A stretch of DNA of 64,000 bases from Bradyrhizobium sp. BR13661 (GCF_029892425.1 NZ_JARXWB010000006.1:296844-360843); one strand, 5' to 3'. Positions 42,467 through 53,420 are shown, counted from the first letter of the stretch. Notes: a model not told the origin generated them from the letters alone. Program-made: numbers and translations.

Positions 42467-43435
42467 ATGACAGCCTTGACGGACGACACGCTGCCGGTGA
42501 CCCCGCGCGCGATGCGCGACGAGATGATCTTGTTCGTGGTGATGGCGGTGTTGCTGGCCGCCGTGCCTTTCAGCGGCATCTACCCGTTCTTCGTGATGCA
42601 GGCGCTGTGCTTCGCGCTGCTCGCCTGCGCCTTCAATCTTCTGATCGGCTATGGCGGACTGCTGTCTTTTGGCCATGCGATGTTCATGGGAACGGCCGGC
42701 TATTGCAGCGCGCATGCGCTGAAGGTGTGGGCGCTGCCGCCGGAGCTCGGCATTCTGGTCGGTATTGCCGCGGCTTTCGCGCTCTCGATCATCACCGGCT
42801 ACATTTCGATCCGCCGCCAGGGCATCTATTTCTCGATGATCACGCTGGCGCTGTCGCAGCTCCTGTACTTCATCTACCTCCAGGCACCGTTTACTCACGG
42901 CGAGGACGGCATCCAGGGCATTCCGCAAGGGCACATGTTCGGCGTGCTCGATTTGTCCAAGCCAACGGTGCTCTACTACGTGGTGATGGTCGGTTTCCTT
43001 GCGGGTTTCCTGCTGATCTATCGCATCATCAACTCACCGTTCGGTGAGGTCCTGAAGTCGATCCGTGAGAACGAGCCGCGCGCCATCTCGCTTGGCTACC
43101 GGACCGATCAGTACAAGTTTCTGGCGTTCATCCTGTCGGGGACGCTGGCAGGCTTTGCCGGTGCGCTGAAGGTGTTCGTTGCACAGAATGCTTCGCTCAC
43201 TGACGTGCACTGGTCGATGTCCGGCGAGGTCGTGCTGATGACGCTGGTCGGCGGTCTCGGCACCATCTTCGGGCCTGTGGTCGGTGCCTTCGCGATCATC
43301 GCCATGCAGCAATACCTGGCGAGCTTCGGGCAATGGGTGACAGTGATCCAGGGCTCGATCTTCGTGATCTGCGTGCTCACCTTCCGACGCGGCGTCATCG
43401 GAGAATTCGCGCATTACTTCCGGCGCTCGCTTTAA
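42467..43435 (+). CDS. livM: ABC transporter permease (LivM-like)
   Basis: 322 residues with about ten hydrophobic segments. The family features are visible: FNLLIGYGGLLSFGHAMFMG in the first half, and the coupling loop SPFGEVLKSIRENEPRAISLGYRTDQYKF, then MTLVGGLGTIFGPVVGA. It completes the five-gene importer. It starts one base after livH ends, so it is translated by coupling. The gap of 155 bases that follows carries the PHO box of the next transcription unit, so the liv transcript probably ends there. Confidence 0.95.
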   Translation: MTALTDDTLPVTPRAMRDEMILFVVMAVLLAAVPFSGIYPFFVMQALCFALLACAFNLLIGYGGLLSFGHAMFMGTAGYCSAHALKVWALPPELGILVGIAAAFALSIITGYISIRRQGIYFSMITLALSQLLYFIYLQAPFTHGEDGIQGIPQGHMFGVLDLSKPTVLYYVVMVGFLAGFLLIYRIINSPFGEVLKSIRENEPRAISLGYRTDQYKFLAFILSGTLAGFAGALKVFVAQNASLTDVHWSMSGEVVLMTLVGGLGTIFGPVVGAFAIIAMQQYLASFGQWVTVIQGSIFVICVLTFRRGVIGEFAHYFRRSL

Positions 43436-43530
43436 CGCATTGATCTAAGGTCAGTTTCCCTATTGCGCGAAAGCGGTGGATGATCCGCCCCCACGGGTGC
43501 GAGATGACGCGCCCGCAGATCGAAAATGGT

Positions 43531-43550
43531 CTATGACGGTTTTATGACAG
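43531..43550 (-). promoter_or_regulatory. PHO box upstream of DUF47-pit
   Basis: On the minus strand the site reads CTGTCATAAAACCGTCATAG: two 7-base half-sites, CTGTCAT and CCGTCAT, separated by 4 bases (11-base period), a close match to the PhoB consensus. It lies 41 bases before the DUF47 start codon. A further CTGTCAT on the plus strand lies at 43562-43568. In Sinorhizobium meliloti the homologous orfA-pit genes are repressed by PhoB, so phosphate-starvation repression is the expected effect here. Confidence 0.85.
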
Positions 43551-43590
43551 GTCAATCGGGCCTGTCATTTCCAACCGGTAGACTACCCGC

Positions 43591-44235
43591 ATGCTACGAT
43601 GGTTTCGCGCTTTCCTGCCCAAGGAAGAACGGTTCTTCGACCTGTTCGACCGCCACGCCCAAACCGTGATCCAGGGTGCAATCGCACTCCAGGGCGTGCT
43701 GAAAGGCGGCGAGGAAACGCCGGTCTATTGCCAGCGCGTCAGCCAGTTCGAGAACGACGCTGATAACGTCACCCGCGAGGTGCTGACGGCGGTGCGACGC
43801 ACCTTCATCACGCCGTTCGACCGCGGCGACATCAAGAACCTCATCACCTCGATGGACGATGCCATCGACCAGATGCAGCAGACGGCCAAGGCGGTGATGC
43901 TGTTTGAGGTCCGCAGCTTCGAGCCGCCGATGCGCGAGATCGGCGCGCTGCTGATCGAATGCGCCAATCTGGTCGGACGCGCGCTGCCGCTGATGCAGGC
44001 GATCGGCAAGAACGTTGCGATGCTGACTGCGATCACGGAAGAGCTGACCAAGCTCGAGGGCCGAGTCGACGATCTCCACGACATCGGAATGAAGGAGCTG
44101 TTCCTCAAGCACCGCAATGGCAACGCGATGGATTTCATCGTCGGTGTCGAGATCTACGACCATCTTGAGAAAGTGGCCGATCGCTTCGACGACGTCGCGA
44201 ACGAGATCAACAGCATCGTCATCGAGCAGGTTTAG
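43591..44235 (+). CDS. DUF47 (PhoU-like) protein
   Basis: 214 residues of predominantly helical sequence. The PhoU-like metal-binding patterns appear as ENDADNVTREVLTA and SMDDAIDQMQQTAKAV, and DLHDIGMKELFLKH. DUF47 proteins are found beside pit genes and probably regulate or assist low-affinity phosphate transporters. The pit gene starts 15 bases after its stop codon, so the two are one operon, and the PHO box upstream ties it to phosphate control. Confidence 0.93.
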   Translation: MLRWFRAFLPKEERFFDLFDRHAQTVIQGAIALQGVLKGGEETPVYCQRVSQFENDADNVTREVLTAVRRTFITPFDRGDIKNLITSMDDAIDQMQQTAKAVMLFEVRSFEPPMREIGALLIECANLVGRALPLMQAIGKNVAMLTAITEELTKLEGRVDDLHDIGMKELFLKHRNGNAMDFIVGVEIYDHLEKVADRFDDVANEINSIVIEQV

Positions 44236-44249
44236 GGCAGGGCCGCGCC

Positions 44250-45254
44250 GTGGATGTTGCGTTGGGTCTCCCTGTCCTGATCGGATTGATCGCCGTCGCG
44301 CTGCTGTTCGACTTCCTGAACGGCTTGCACGACGCCGCAAATTCGATCGCGACTATCGTCTCGACCCGGGTGCTGCGGCCGCAATTCGCGGTGTTCTGGG
44401 CCGCGTTCTTCAATTTCGTCGCCTTCATGGTGTTCGGCCTGCACGTAGCCCAGACCATCGGTACCGGCATCATCGATCCCGCGATCGTCGATGCGCAGGT
44501 GATCTTCGCAGCGCTTGTCGGTGCCATCGTCTGGAACCTCGTGACCTGGGCGCTCGGCATCCCGTCCTCGTCCTCGCATGCGTTGATTGGTGGCCTCGTC
44601 GGCGGCGGCATGGCCAAGGCGGGGATTTCAGCGGCAGTGTGGAGCGGCCTGTCCAAGACCGTGCTGGCGATCGTGCTCTCGCCGTTGGTCGGCTTCCTGC
44701 TTGCGATGATGCTGGTTGCCATCGTGTCATGGCTCTCGGTGCGCTCGACGCCGTTTGCAGTCGATCGCGCTTTCCGTATCCTGCAATTCGCTTCCGCCTC
44801 GCTCTATTCGCTCGGCCATGGCGGCAATGATGCGCAAAAGACCATGGGCATCATCGCGGCGCTGCTTTATTCGCAAGGCCAGCTCGGCGGCGAATTCACG
44901 GTGCCATTCTGGGTGGTGCTGTCCTGCCAGGCGGCAATGGCGCTGGGCACGCTGATGGGAGGCTGGCGCATCGTCCGCACCATGGGCCTGCGCATCACAA
45001 AACTGACGCCGATGCAGGGCTTTTGTGCCGAAACCGGCGGCGCCGCGACCCTGTTCATGGCAACCTTCCTCGGGGTTCCGGTCTCGACCACCCACACCAT
45101 CACCGGCGCCATTGTCGGCGTCGGTGCAGCCCGGCGCGTTTCGGCGGTCCGCTGGAACGTCGCGAGCTCGATCGTCTATGCCTGGGTGATCACAATCCCG
45201 GCCTCGGCCATCGTCGCGGCGCTGAGCTGGTGGGCGGTCCAGCTCTTCAAGTAA
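44250..45254 (+). CDS. pit: Inorganic phosphate transporter, PiT family
   Basis: 334 residues from a GTG at 44250. It has the PiT signature [18 protein letters not shown] in the N-terminal repeat and the corresponding [14 protein letters not shown] in the C-terminal repeat, which are the substrate-binding repeats of this proton- or sodium-coupled symporter. The ~10 helices cover the length. Low-affinity uptake of phosphate, or of metal phosphates, is the expected role. It is the second gene of the DUF47-pit pair and is convergent with sugE, overlapping its stop by 8 bases. Confidence 0.95.
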   Translation: MDVALGLPVLIGLIAVALLFDFLNGLHDAANSIATIVSTRVLRPQFAVFWAAFFNFVAFMVFGLHVAQTIGTGIIDPAIVDAQVIFAALVGAIVWNLVTWALGIPSSSSHALIGGLVGGGMAKAGISAAVWSGLSKTVLAIVLSPLVGFLLAMMLVAIVSWLSVRSTPFAVDRAFRILQFASASLYSLGHGGNDAQKTMGIIAALLYSQGQLGGEFTVPFWVVLSCQAAMALGTLMGGWRIVRTMGLRITKLTPMQGFCAETGGAATLFMATFLGVPVSTTHTITGAIVGVGAARRVSAVRWNVASSIVYAWVITIPASAIVAALSWWAVQLFK

Positions 45255-45561
45255 CGAGCTTCAGCCCGACGATGCCGGCCACGATCAGCCCGATGCTGGC
45301 GAGGCGGAGCGCGGTGGCGGGCTCACCGAACAGGTAAATCCCGAGCGTGGCAGTGCCGACCGCTCCGATCCCGGTCCAGACCGCATAGGCGGTTCCGACC
45401 GGCAGCGATTTGAGGGCCAAACCGAGCAGGATGACGCTGCCGGCCATCGCGGCAAGCGTGATGGCGGACGGAACAAGCCTGGAAAAGCCTTCGGTATATT
45501 TCAGGCCGATCGCCCAGGTGATCTCGAGAAGACCGGCAACGAACAGGATGCTCCAGGCCAT
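45247..45561 (-). CDS. sugE: Small multidrug resistance protein, SugE/Gdx guanidinium exporter
   Basis: 104 residues with four hydrophobic helices. Glu 13 ([17 protein letters not shown]) is the conserved proton and substrate site, and the [11 protein letters not shown] sequence is that of the SugE/Gdx branch rather than the EmrE branch. Gdx exports guanidinium in exchange for protons. The upstream leader contains two ACGA-loop hairpins and a Shine-Dalgarno sequence that can be masked, that is a guanidine-II riboswitch. Together they strongly support guanidinium export. It is convergent with pit, overlapping by 8 bases. Confidence 0.95.
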   Translation of the reverse strand: MAWSILFVAGLLEITWAIGLKYTEGFSRLVPSAITLAAMAGSVILLGLALKSLPVGTAYAVWTGIGAVGTATLGIYLFGEPATALRLASIGLIVAGIVGLKLVT

Positions 45562-45566
45562 GACGA

Positions 45567-45633
45567 CCCTCCATTCATTGCAGGGTCGTCCCCGCTAGGC
45601 AAAGATGCTGGTGAGCAGGAAGGTCGTCCTCCC
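45567..45633 (-). promoter_or_regulatory. Guanidine-II (mini-ykkC) riboswitch
   Basis: On the minus strand two hairpins share the loop ACGA, the hallmark of this class: GGGAGG-ACGA-CCTTCC (45633-45618) and GCGGGG-ACGA-CCCTGC (45595-45580), 22 bases apart. The sequence GACGACCCT inside the second hairpin (45590-45582) can instead pair with AGGGTCGTC (45570-45562), which contains the Shine-Dalgarno GGAGGG region (45572-45567) just before the sugE start. Guanidine binding to the hairpins would free the ribosome site and turn on translation. Confidence 0.9.
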
Positions 45634-45736
45634 CCAAGGCCAGTAGGGCCAAGGCCGATATGGGGCTGGCCGAATGGCTCCGCAATCACCAAATGAAGCT
45701 TGATTGGGCCCATTTTCCCTGCCAAACGCTCCCGCC

Positions 45737-47356
<1,620 letters not shown>

Positions 47357-47457
47357 GGCGCCGCATTCTCTTGCGCGCGAGCATGTGAACGTGCGCCGGC
47401 TTGACGCTTTCCAGAACCGTGCCACGTTTCACGAATGTGACATCGCAGGCTCAGAGC

Positions 47458-48036
47458 ATGTGGCGCGGCATCCTCCTTTTTACGCTGTTGGCGATCTCAA
47501 TCGTCGCCGCCGACGCGCAGCGTCGCCAGATCAATCCGATCCCGTTTGCGCACGAGCCGTGTAGTGTGCTCGACGGCCGGCCCTGTACGCCGTCCTATTG
47601 CAGTCCGCTCGAGCCCGGCCCCTGTATTCCCGAGATCGACTATCCCTATGGTGAGAACCTCCAGCTGACAATCGAAAGCGTCCCATCAGACGCCGATCGC
47701 GCCAAATACCAGAAGCCGGACCACGATCTCGATACGATCGGCGACCTCTTCGCCGAACTGCGCACTTGCTGGGCGCCGCCATCGGACAACGCACGGTCGG
47801 GAATGCAGATGTCGGTGCGATTCAGTTTCAACAGGGCGGGCGGTCTGATCGGCCCGCCGCGCCTCACATACGCGACCGCAGGCGTCCCGGCCGATACAAG
47901 GACGACCTATCTCAGCGCGATCAATTCTTCGCTGAACGCCTGCCTGCCATTGAAATTCACCGATGGCCTCGGCGGCGCGCTGGCCGGGCGCCCGATCGCG
48001 ATCCGGTACGTCGATAATCGCGGACTTGGCAGATAG
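47458..48036 (+). CDS. Secreted protein with TonB-like C-terminal region, unknown function
   Basis: 192 residues from the ATG at 47458. A signal peptide is present (MWRGILLFTLLAISIVAADA). The mature N-terminal part has several Cys residues (PCSVLDGRPCTPSYCSPL) that may form disulfides. The C-terminal half, beginning at MSVRFSFNRAGGLIGPPRLTY, resembles the TonB C-terminal fold in pattern, though it lacks a TonB-type energy-transducing helix. Periplasmic location is likely. Role unknown. It starts 102 bases after prfC on the same strand. Confidence 0.72.
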   Translation: MWRGILLFTLLAISIVAADAQRRQINPIPFAHEPCSVLDGRPCTPSYCSPLEPGPCIPEIDYPYGENLQLTIESVPSDADRAKYQKPDHDLDTIGDLFAELRTCWAPPSDNARSGMQMSVRFSFNRAGGLIGPPRLTYATAGVPADTRTTYLSAINSSLNACLPLKFTDGLGGALAGRPIAIRYVDNRGLGR

Positions 48037-48107
48037 CGCATCGGTTGCGGCAGCCGCCCAATCGATGATACCTCAGAGGCAGGGGCGCTGCTTGAGGGGA
48101 GGATGTC

Positions 48108-48689
48108 GTGGGTCTGCTGGTCATGATCCTGGGGCTGGTGCTGTTTTTCGCCGCCCATGTTTTCACAACAAAGCGAGACGCGCGCGCGCAGGCGATCGCA
48201 CGTCTGGGAGAGGGGACTTACAAGATCCTCTATTCGGTGGTCTCGCTCGCGGGACTGGCGCTGATCGTCTGGGGCTTTGGCCACTATCGCGCCGCCGGAA
48301 TGATCTCCGTCTGGGAGCCGCCGGTTGCATTCAGGCACATCACGGTCGCGCTGATGCTTCCTGCCGTGATCCTGGTGGTCGCATCCTACTTGCGTGGCCG
48401 CATCTACGCGACGCTGAAGCATCCGATGCTTGCCGGCCTCAAGCTCTGGGCGGCGGCGCATCTGCTCGCCAATGGCGATCTCGGCTCCATTATCCTGTTT
48501 GGCTCGTTCCTCGGCTGGGGCGTGTATGACCGCATTTCGTTGAAGCATCGTACCGATAGCGGCGGTCCGCCGATTCCGGTGGGTGGCGTGACCAACGATC
48601 TCATCGCGATCGCGGTCGGTATCGCTGCCTATCTGGCGTTGGCATTTGCGTTCCATCCCGTCGTGATCGGTGTTCCCGTCATGGGCTAG
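48108..48689 (+). CDS. NnrU-family membrane protein
   Basis: 193 residues from a GTG at 48108. Six hydrophobic segments and the pattern MILGLVLFFAAHVFTTKRDARAQAIARLGEG, HPMLAGLKLWAAAHLLANGDLGSIILFG are typical of NnrU, a protein linked to nitric oxide reductase function in some denitrifiers. No nor or nir genes are near, so denitrification cannot be inferred; NnrU homologues also occur in isoprenoid or carotenoid pathways (isomerase-like). The gene stands alone between the secreted protein and the AMP ligase. Confidence 0.88.
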   Translation: MGLLVMILGLVLFFAAHVFTTKRDARAQAIARLGEGTYKILYSVVSLAGLALIVWGFGHYRAAGMISVWEPPVAFRHITVALMLPAVILVVASYLRGRIYATLKHPMLAGLKLWAAAHLLANGDLGSIILFGSFLGWGVYDRISLKHRTDSGGPPIPVGGVTNDLIAIAVGIAAYLALAFAFHPVVIGVPVMG

Positions 48690-48762
48690 CCGATCAGCTC
48701 AAGATGGCGCCCGCGTGCCCATGCGCGGAAGGTAACAAAAGCAACAACACGAGGACCCTCCG

Positions 48763-50349
48763 ATGGACTGGTCGCAATCTCAGATTCCGCCGATGCGGCT
48801 CGAGGCGCGCTTTGGCGATCGTGTGGTGCCGGCGTTCATTGATCGGCCTTCCAGCTTGTGGGCAATGATCGCGCAGGCCGCTGCCCGCAACGGCAGCGGC
48901 GAAGCCCTCGTCTGCGGCGATACCAGGCTGAGCTGGCGGCAAACGGTGGAGCAGGTTGCCCGGATTGCCTCCGGGTTTCGAAAGCTCGGTCTGCAGCGTG
49001 GGGACCGCGTTGCGATCCTGCTCGGCAACCGCATCGAGTTTCCGCTGCTGTTGTTCGCTGCCGCGCACGAGGGGCTTGTCACGGTCCTGCTCAGCACGCG
49101 TCAGCAGAAGCCCGAGATCGCCTATGTCCTCGCCGATTGCGGCGCCAAGATCCTGATCCACGAGGCGGCGCTTGCCGACCGATTGCCTGGGGCGGCGGAT
49201 AGCCCCGACGTGATCCATCGCATTGCGATCGACAATGATCCGGCTCTGTCGCGCTTCGACATGCTTGCCGGAAATGCCTCGGCTCCGGCACCGGTCGAGG
49301 TGAACGAAGAGGACACTGCGATGATCCTCTACACCTCAGGTACAACAGGCAAGCCGAAGGGCGCGATGCTGGCCCATAGCAACATCGTGCATTCCTCGAT
49401 GGTGTTCGTGTCCTGCCTGCAATTGACTTCGGCCGACCGCTCGATTGCGGCGGTGCCGCTCGGCCACGTGACCGGCGTCGTCGCCAACATCACGACGATG
49501 GTCTGCTGCAGCGGCGCGCTGATCATCATGCCGGAGTTCAAGGCGGCCGATTACCTCAAGCTCGCGGCGCGCGAGCGCGTCACCTACACGGTGATGGTGC
49601 CGGCGATGTACAATCTCTGCCTGCTGCAGCCGGATTTCGACAGCTATGATCTTTCGAGCTGGCGGATCGGCGGCTTCGGCGGCGCGCCGATGCCGGTTGC
49701 CACCATCGAGAAGCTCAAGGCGACGATTCCGGGCCTCAAGCTTGCGAATTGCTACGGTGCGACCGAGACGACGTCGCCCTCCACGATCATGCCGGGCGAA
49801 CTGACGGCGAGCCATATCGACAGTGTCGGCCTGTCGTGTCCGGGTGCGCGGATCATCGCAATGGGAACGGATGGGCGCGAGCTGCCGTCCGGCGAGATCG
49901 GCGAGCTCTGGATCCGGAGCGCCTCCGTCATCAAGGGCTACTGGAACAACCCGAAGGCGACGGCCGAGAGTTTCACCGCGGGCTTCTGGCATTCGGGCGA
50001 CCTCGGCTCAGTCGACGCCGAAGGGTTCGTCCGCGTGTTCGACCGGCAGAAGGACATGATCAACCGCGGCGGGCTCAAGATCTATTCGGCCGAGGTCGAA
50101 TCCGTACTGGCCGGACATCCCGCCGTGGTCGAGAGCGCGATCATCGCAAAGCCGTGCCCGGTACTTGGTGAGCGCGTCCATGCGGTCGTGGTCACGCGCG
50201 CTCAGGTCGGCAGCGACGATCTGCGGTCGTGGTGCGCCGAACGCCTGTCCGATTACAAGGTGCCGGAGACGATGGCGATCACCTCCGAGCCGCTGCCACG
50301 CAACGCCAACGGCAAGGTGCTGAAACGACAGCTGCGGGAGCTCTGGTAG
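48763..50349 (+). CDS. AMP-dependent synthetase/ligase (acyl-CoA synthetase family)
   Basis: 528 residues. The ATP/AMP-binding motif LYTSGTTGKPKGAM is at about residues 190-203, followed by YGATETTSPS (motif A5), WHSGDLGSVD (A7) and NRGGLKIYSAEVE (A8 core), with the C-terminal catalytic Lys in PRNANGKVLKR. It activates a carboxylic acid, probably medium- or long-chain or aromatic, to its acyl-CoA via an acyl-adenylate. It stands alone on the plus strand, so the substrate is not indicated by neighbours. Confidence 0.93.
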   Translation: MDWSQSQIPPMRLEARFGDRVVPAFIDRPSSLWAMIAQAAARNGSGEALVCGDTRLSWRQTVEQVARIASGFRKLGLQRGDRVAILLGNRIEFPLLLFAAAHEGLVTVLLSTRQQKPEIAYVLADCGAKILIHEAALADRLPGAADSPDVIHRIAIDNDPALSRFDMLAGNASAPAPVEVNEEDTAMILYTSGTTGKPKGAMLAHSNIVHSSMVFVSCLQLTSADRSIAAVPLGHVTGVVANITTMVCCSGALIIMPEFKAADYLKLAARERVTYTVMVPAMYNLCLLQPDFDSYDLSSWRIGGFGGAPMPVATIEKLKATIPGLKLANCYGATETTSPSTIMPGELTASHIDSVGLSCPGARIIAMGTDGRELPSGEIGELWIRSASVIKGYWNNPKATAESFTAGFWHSGDLGSVDAEGFVRVFDRQKDMINRGGLKIYSAEVESVLAGHPAVVESAIIAKPCPVLGERVHAVVVTRAQVGSDDLRSWCAERLSDYKVPETMAITSEPLPRNANGKVLKRQLRELW

Positions 50350-50528
50350 GGACTCGGCGGGGCTCCGGCGTCTCCGGACTATCCCGGATCGCGCGTTAAC
50401 GCCTTGATCGGCCTTGCTTTGCCTTGCCACCGCCATATCGATAGGGTATCGCCGCACGCCACGTGGGGATGGGCTTTAAGCGCGCGCGATCTGGCGTGCG
50501 CACCCGGCCGGGCATGGGATTGTCTTAA

Positions 50529-51182
50529 GTGTCTGAATTATTTGACGAAGTCGACGAGGAAGTACGTCGCGAACAGCTCAAAAAGCTGTGGGACAAGTAT
50601 TCGCTCTACTTCGTCGCCCTGATGGTCCTGATCGTCGCGGCCGTCGGCGGCTGGCGCGGCTATCAGTACCTGGAGGCCAAGAAGGCCGCCGAGGCCGGCG
50701 GGACCTTCGAGAAGGCTGTCGAACTGTCGGAGCAGGGCAAGCATTCGGAGGCCGAGACGGCCTTTGCGGATCTCGCTGCCAAGGCCCCGTCGGGCTACCG
50801 CACATTGTCACGGCTCCGTGCCGCGGCCGAGGCGTCAGCCCGCGATCCCAAGGTTGCGGCAAAGATGTATGACGACATCGCCGCCGACCGAGGCGTCGGC
50901 AGCGAGTGGCAGGATTTGGCGAAGATCCGCGCGGCCAGCTTGATGGTGGACAGCGCGTCCTATGCTGACATGCAGCAGCGGCTGGAATCCTCTGCCGAGC
51001 CCAAATCGACCTTCCGCCACACCGCGCGCGAACTGCTGGCGCTGTCGGCCTGGCGCAACAACGACATAACTGCGGCTCGCAAATGGCTCGACGTGATCGC
51101 CGAGGATGGCGAAACGCCGCCCGGCCTGCGCTCGCGCGCAGAGGCGTTGCAGGCCTTGCTGCCGCCCGTCGCCAAAAGCTGA
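50529..51182 (+). CDS. YfgM-like TPR_21 membrane-anchored protein
   Basis: 217 residues from a GTG at 50529. The N-terminus is a charged leader (SELFDEVDEEVRREQLKKLWDKY), then one transmembrane helix at about 26-42 (LYFVALMVLIVAAVGGWRGY), then helical repeats in the periplasm (FEKAVELSEQGKHSEAETAFADLAAK). This is the YfgM-like TPR_21 layout, an ancillary component of the Sec translocon and envelope protein assembly. Its neighbours, a lipoprotein and der, are as in YfgM-BamB-Der regions. Confidence 0.88.
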   Translation: MSELFDEVDEEVRREQLKKLWDKYSLYFVALMVLIVAAVGGWRGYQYLEAKKAAEAGGTFEKAVELSEQGKHSEAETAFADLAAKAPSGYRTLSRLRAAAEASARDPKVAAKMYDDIAADRGVGSEWQDLAKIRAASLMVDSASYADMQQRLESSAEPKSTFRHTARELLALSAWRNNDITAARKWLDVIAEDGETPPGLRSRAEALQALLPPVAKS

Positions 51183-51226
51183 AGCTTGAGAGCTGACGGT
51201 TCCGAGAGCTGAGACGAGATATCGAT

Positions 51227-51787
51227 ATGCGCCGCACGCCACGTTTGATCGCAGCCGTCGTCCTGATCGCCTTCACAGGCCTTCTGGGCGGCTGCTCCAG
51301 CGGCGGATTCGATCCGAGCGATCTGCTCGACTTTCTCGACACCAAGAAGAAGCTGCCGGGCGACCGCAAGCCCGTCTTCCCCGAGGGCGTGCCGGGCCTC
51401 GAGCAGGGCGTGCCGAAGGACATGTACAAGGGCGCGCAGCAACAGCAGGACGCGCCCGCCGTAGCGGCGCTCCCGGTCGAGCCGCCACCGGCTGAGCCCG
51501 CAAAATCGTCGAAGTCCGCCAAGGGCAAGAAGGCCAAGCAGCCCGCCACCGCGGTCGCGCCAGCTGAAGCGCCGGCCGGCGAGGTCGACGGCGAGGCCCA
51601 GCCCGAGGCGGCACCGGCGCCGACCGCCCCGCCGCCCAAGCACAAGATCGTTCGCAAACGTACCACCGCGCCGCCGCCGGACCAGCAAACTGCACAGCAG
51701 CCGGCGCAACCGGCGCAGACCACCCAGCAACAGCAGACCCAGGGGGCCTTCCCGGCACCAATGCCCAGCGGCAGTTTCTCGCGCTGA
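51227..51787 (+). CDS. Short Pro/Ala/Gln-rich lipoprotein in the BamB position
   Basis: 186 residues. The signal peptide ends in a lipobox LGGC (Leu 20 to Cys 23), so the protein should be lipidated. The start of the mature part (SSGGFDPSDLLDFLDTKKKLPGDRKPVFPEGVPGLEQGVP) resembles a conserved segment of alphaproteobacterial lipoproteins, after which the sequence is low-complexity (PAEPAKSSKSAKGKKAKQ, PPPDQQTAQQPAQPA). The gene lies between the YfgM-like gene and der, the place occupied by bamB in many proteobacteria, but no beta-propeller blades are present. It may be a BamB-independent partner of the envelope machinery. Confidence 0.85.
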   Translation: MRRTPRLIAAVVLIAFTGLLGGCSSGGFDPSDLLDFLDTKKKLPGDRKPVFPEGVPGLEQGVPKDMYKGAQQQQDAPAVAALPVEPPPAEPAKSSKSAKGKKAKQPATAVAPAEAPAGEVDGEAQPEAAPAPTAPPPKHKIVRKRTTAPPPDQQTAQQPAQPAQTTQQQQTQGAFPAPMPSGSFSR

Positions 51788-51837
51788 TATTTTTCACCGA
51801 ATTGACAGGCGCAGCCTTCGCGGCGCACGAATGACCA

Positions 51838-53220
51838 ATGTCCTTTACAATCGCCATCATCGGCCGGCCCAATGTCGGCAAGTCGACGCTGTTCAACCGC
51901 CTGGTTGGACAGAAGCTCGCGCTCGTCGATGACCTGCCGGGCGTCACCCGCGACCGCCGCGAAGGCGACGCCAGGCTCGGCGATCTCGAATTCACCATCA
52001 TCGACACAGCCGGCCTAGACGAGGGCGCCAAGGGCTCGCTGACGGCGCGCATGCAGGAGCAGACCGAAGCCGCGATTGCGCAGGCTGACGCGCTGTTCTT
52101 CGTCATCGATGCCCGCATCGGCCTGACGCCAACCGATCGCGCCTTCGCCGATTTCGCCCGCAAGGCCAACAAGCCGGTCCTGCTCATCGCCAACAAGAGC
52201 GAGGGCAAGCATGGCGACGCCGGCGCGATGGAATCCTTTGCGCTTGGGCTCGGCGATCCCATCCAGATCTCGGCCGAGCACGGCGAGGGCATGGGCGAGC
52301 TCTACGACGCGCTTGCCAAGCTGATGCCCGAGCCCGTCGAGGAAGATGAGGCCGATGACGACGAGCCGCTCTCCGAGGAAGAGGCCGCGACGCGCCCGAT
52401 CCGGGTGGCGATCGTCGGCCGGCCCAATGCCGGCAAGTCGACGCTGATCAATCATTTGCTCGGTGAGGAACGCCTGCTGACGAGCCCGGAGGCCGGGACC
52501 ACGCGCGATTCCATCGCGGTCGAGATCAACTGGAAGGGCCGCGAGTTTCGCGTGTTCGACACGGCCGGTTTACGGCGTCGCTCGCGCATCGAGGAAAAAC
52601 TCGAAAAACTCTCGGTCGCGGACGCGCTGCGCGCAGTGCGCTTTGCCGAAGTCGTCGTGATGATGATGGATTCGCAGAACCGCTTCGAGGAGCAGGATCT
52701 GCGCATCACCGACCTGATCGAGCGCGAGGGCCGCGCGGTCGTGCTCGCCGTCAACAAATGGGACCTGATGGAGACCAAGGGCGGCGGCGCGATCTCGGGT
52801 CTGCGCCGCGATGCCGATCATTGGCTGCCGCAGCTCAAGGGCGTGCCGATCGTTGCCGTCTCCGGCCTGACGGGCGAGGGCATCGATCGCCTGATGCAGG
52901 CGATCCAGGATGCCTACGCGCTCTGGAACAGGCGCGTGCCGACCTCGGCGCTGAATCGCTGGTTCGAGCAGGCAGTCCAGGCCAATCCGCCGCCGGCCGT
53001 CTCCGGCCGCCGCCTGAAGCTCAACTACATCACCCAGACCAAGGCGCGCCCGCCAAGCTTCGTCCTGTTCTGCTCGCGTGCGGACGCGATCCCGCAATCT
53101 TACTTGCGCTACCTCGTCAACTCGATGCGAGAGGCTTTCGACCTGCCGGGCACGCCGGTGCGCATCACCCTGCGTGAGAAGGCCAATCCGTTCGCCCACA
53201 AGCGCAAGCGACCGTCGTGA
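51838..53220 (+). CDS. der: Ribosome biogenesis GTPase Der (EngA)
   Basis: 460 residues with two tandem GTPase domains: [13 protein letters not shown] (residues about 8-20) and [14 protein letters not shown], each with its own DTAGL switch, and NKSE / NKWD specificity motifs, followed by a KH-like C-terminal domain. Der is essential for 50S subunit maturation. The reading frame is intact. It follows the lipoprotein gene after 50 bases, so a single transcript with the YfgM-like gene is likely. The gene ends next to a repeat. Confidence 0.98.
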   Translation: MSFTIAIIGRPNVGKSTLFNRLVGQKLALVDDLPGVTRDRREGDARLGDLEFTIIDTAGLDEGAKGSLTARMQEQTEAAIAQADALFFVIDARIGLTPTDRAFADFARKANKPVLLIANKSEGKHGDAGAMESFALGLGDPIQISAEHGEGMGELYDALAKLMPEPVEEDEADDDEPLSEEEAATRPIRVAIVGRPNAGKSTLINHLLGEERLLTSPEAGTTRDSIAVEINWKGREFRVFDTAGLRRRSRIEEKLEKLSVADALRAVRFAEVVVMMMDSQNRFEEQDLRITDLIEREGRAVVLAVNKWDLMETKGGGAISGLRRDADHWLPQLKGVPIVAVSGLTGEGIDRLMQAIQDAYALWNRRVPTSALNRWFEQAVQANPPPAVSGRRLKLNYITQTKARPPSFVLFCSRADAIPQSYLRYLVNSMREAFDLPGTPVRITLREKANPFAHKRKRPS

Positions 53221-53308
53221 GCGGCGAGGCCGGCGGCGATAGCGCAAGGCGCTGCGCCAATCCGGCGCGGAGCGGTCGCGATTGCGGCTCAGACGCTCGC
53301 TGATCGTC

Positions 53309-53410
53309 GTCATTCCGGGCTGGTGCGCTAGCACCAGACCCGGAATCCCGAGATCCTCGGGGGCGCAATTGCGCACCATGGTTTGATGCTCCGCATCGCC
53401 CCGGGATGAC
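53309..53410. repeat. Dispersed palindromic repeat, family A (degenerate)
   Basis: It opens with GTCATTCCGGG (53309-53319), contains the perfect hairpin CTGGTGC-GCTA-GCACCAG at 53320-53337, and ends near CCGGGATGACC. This is the same architecture as the elements at 2581 and 12375 but with more changes. It lies between der and the convergent binding-protein gene and fills most of their 200-base gap. Confidence 0.6.
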
Positions 53411-53420
53411 CGCTATGCGG

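Noticed and set aside
43440..43530. Possible extra gene in the livM-DUF47 gap
   Set aside because: Only the PHO box and promoter-like sequence are visible, with no open frame of convincing length.
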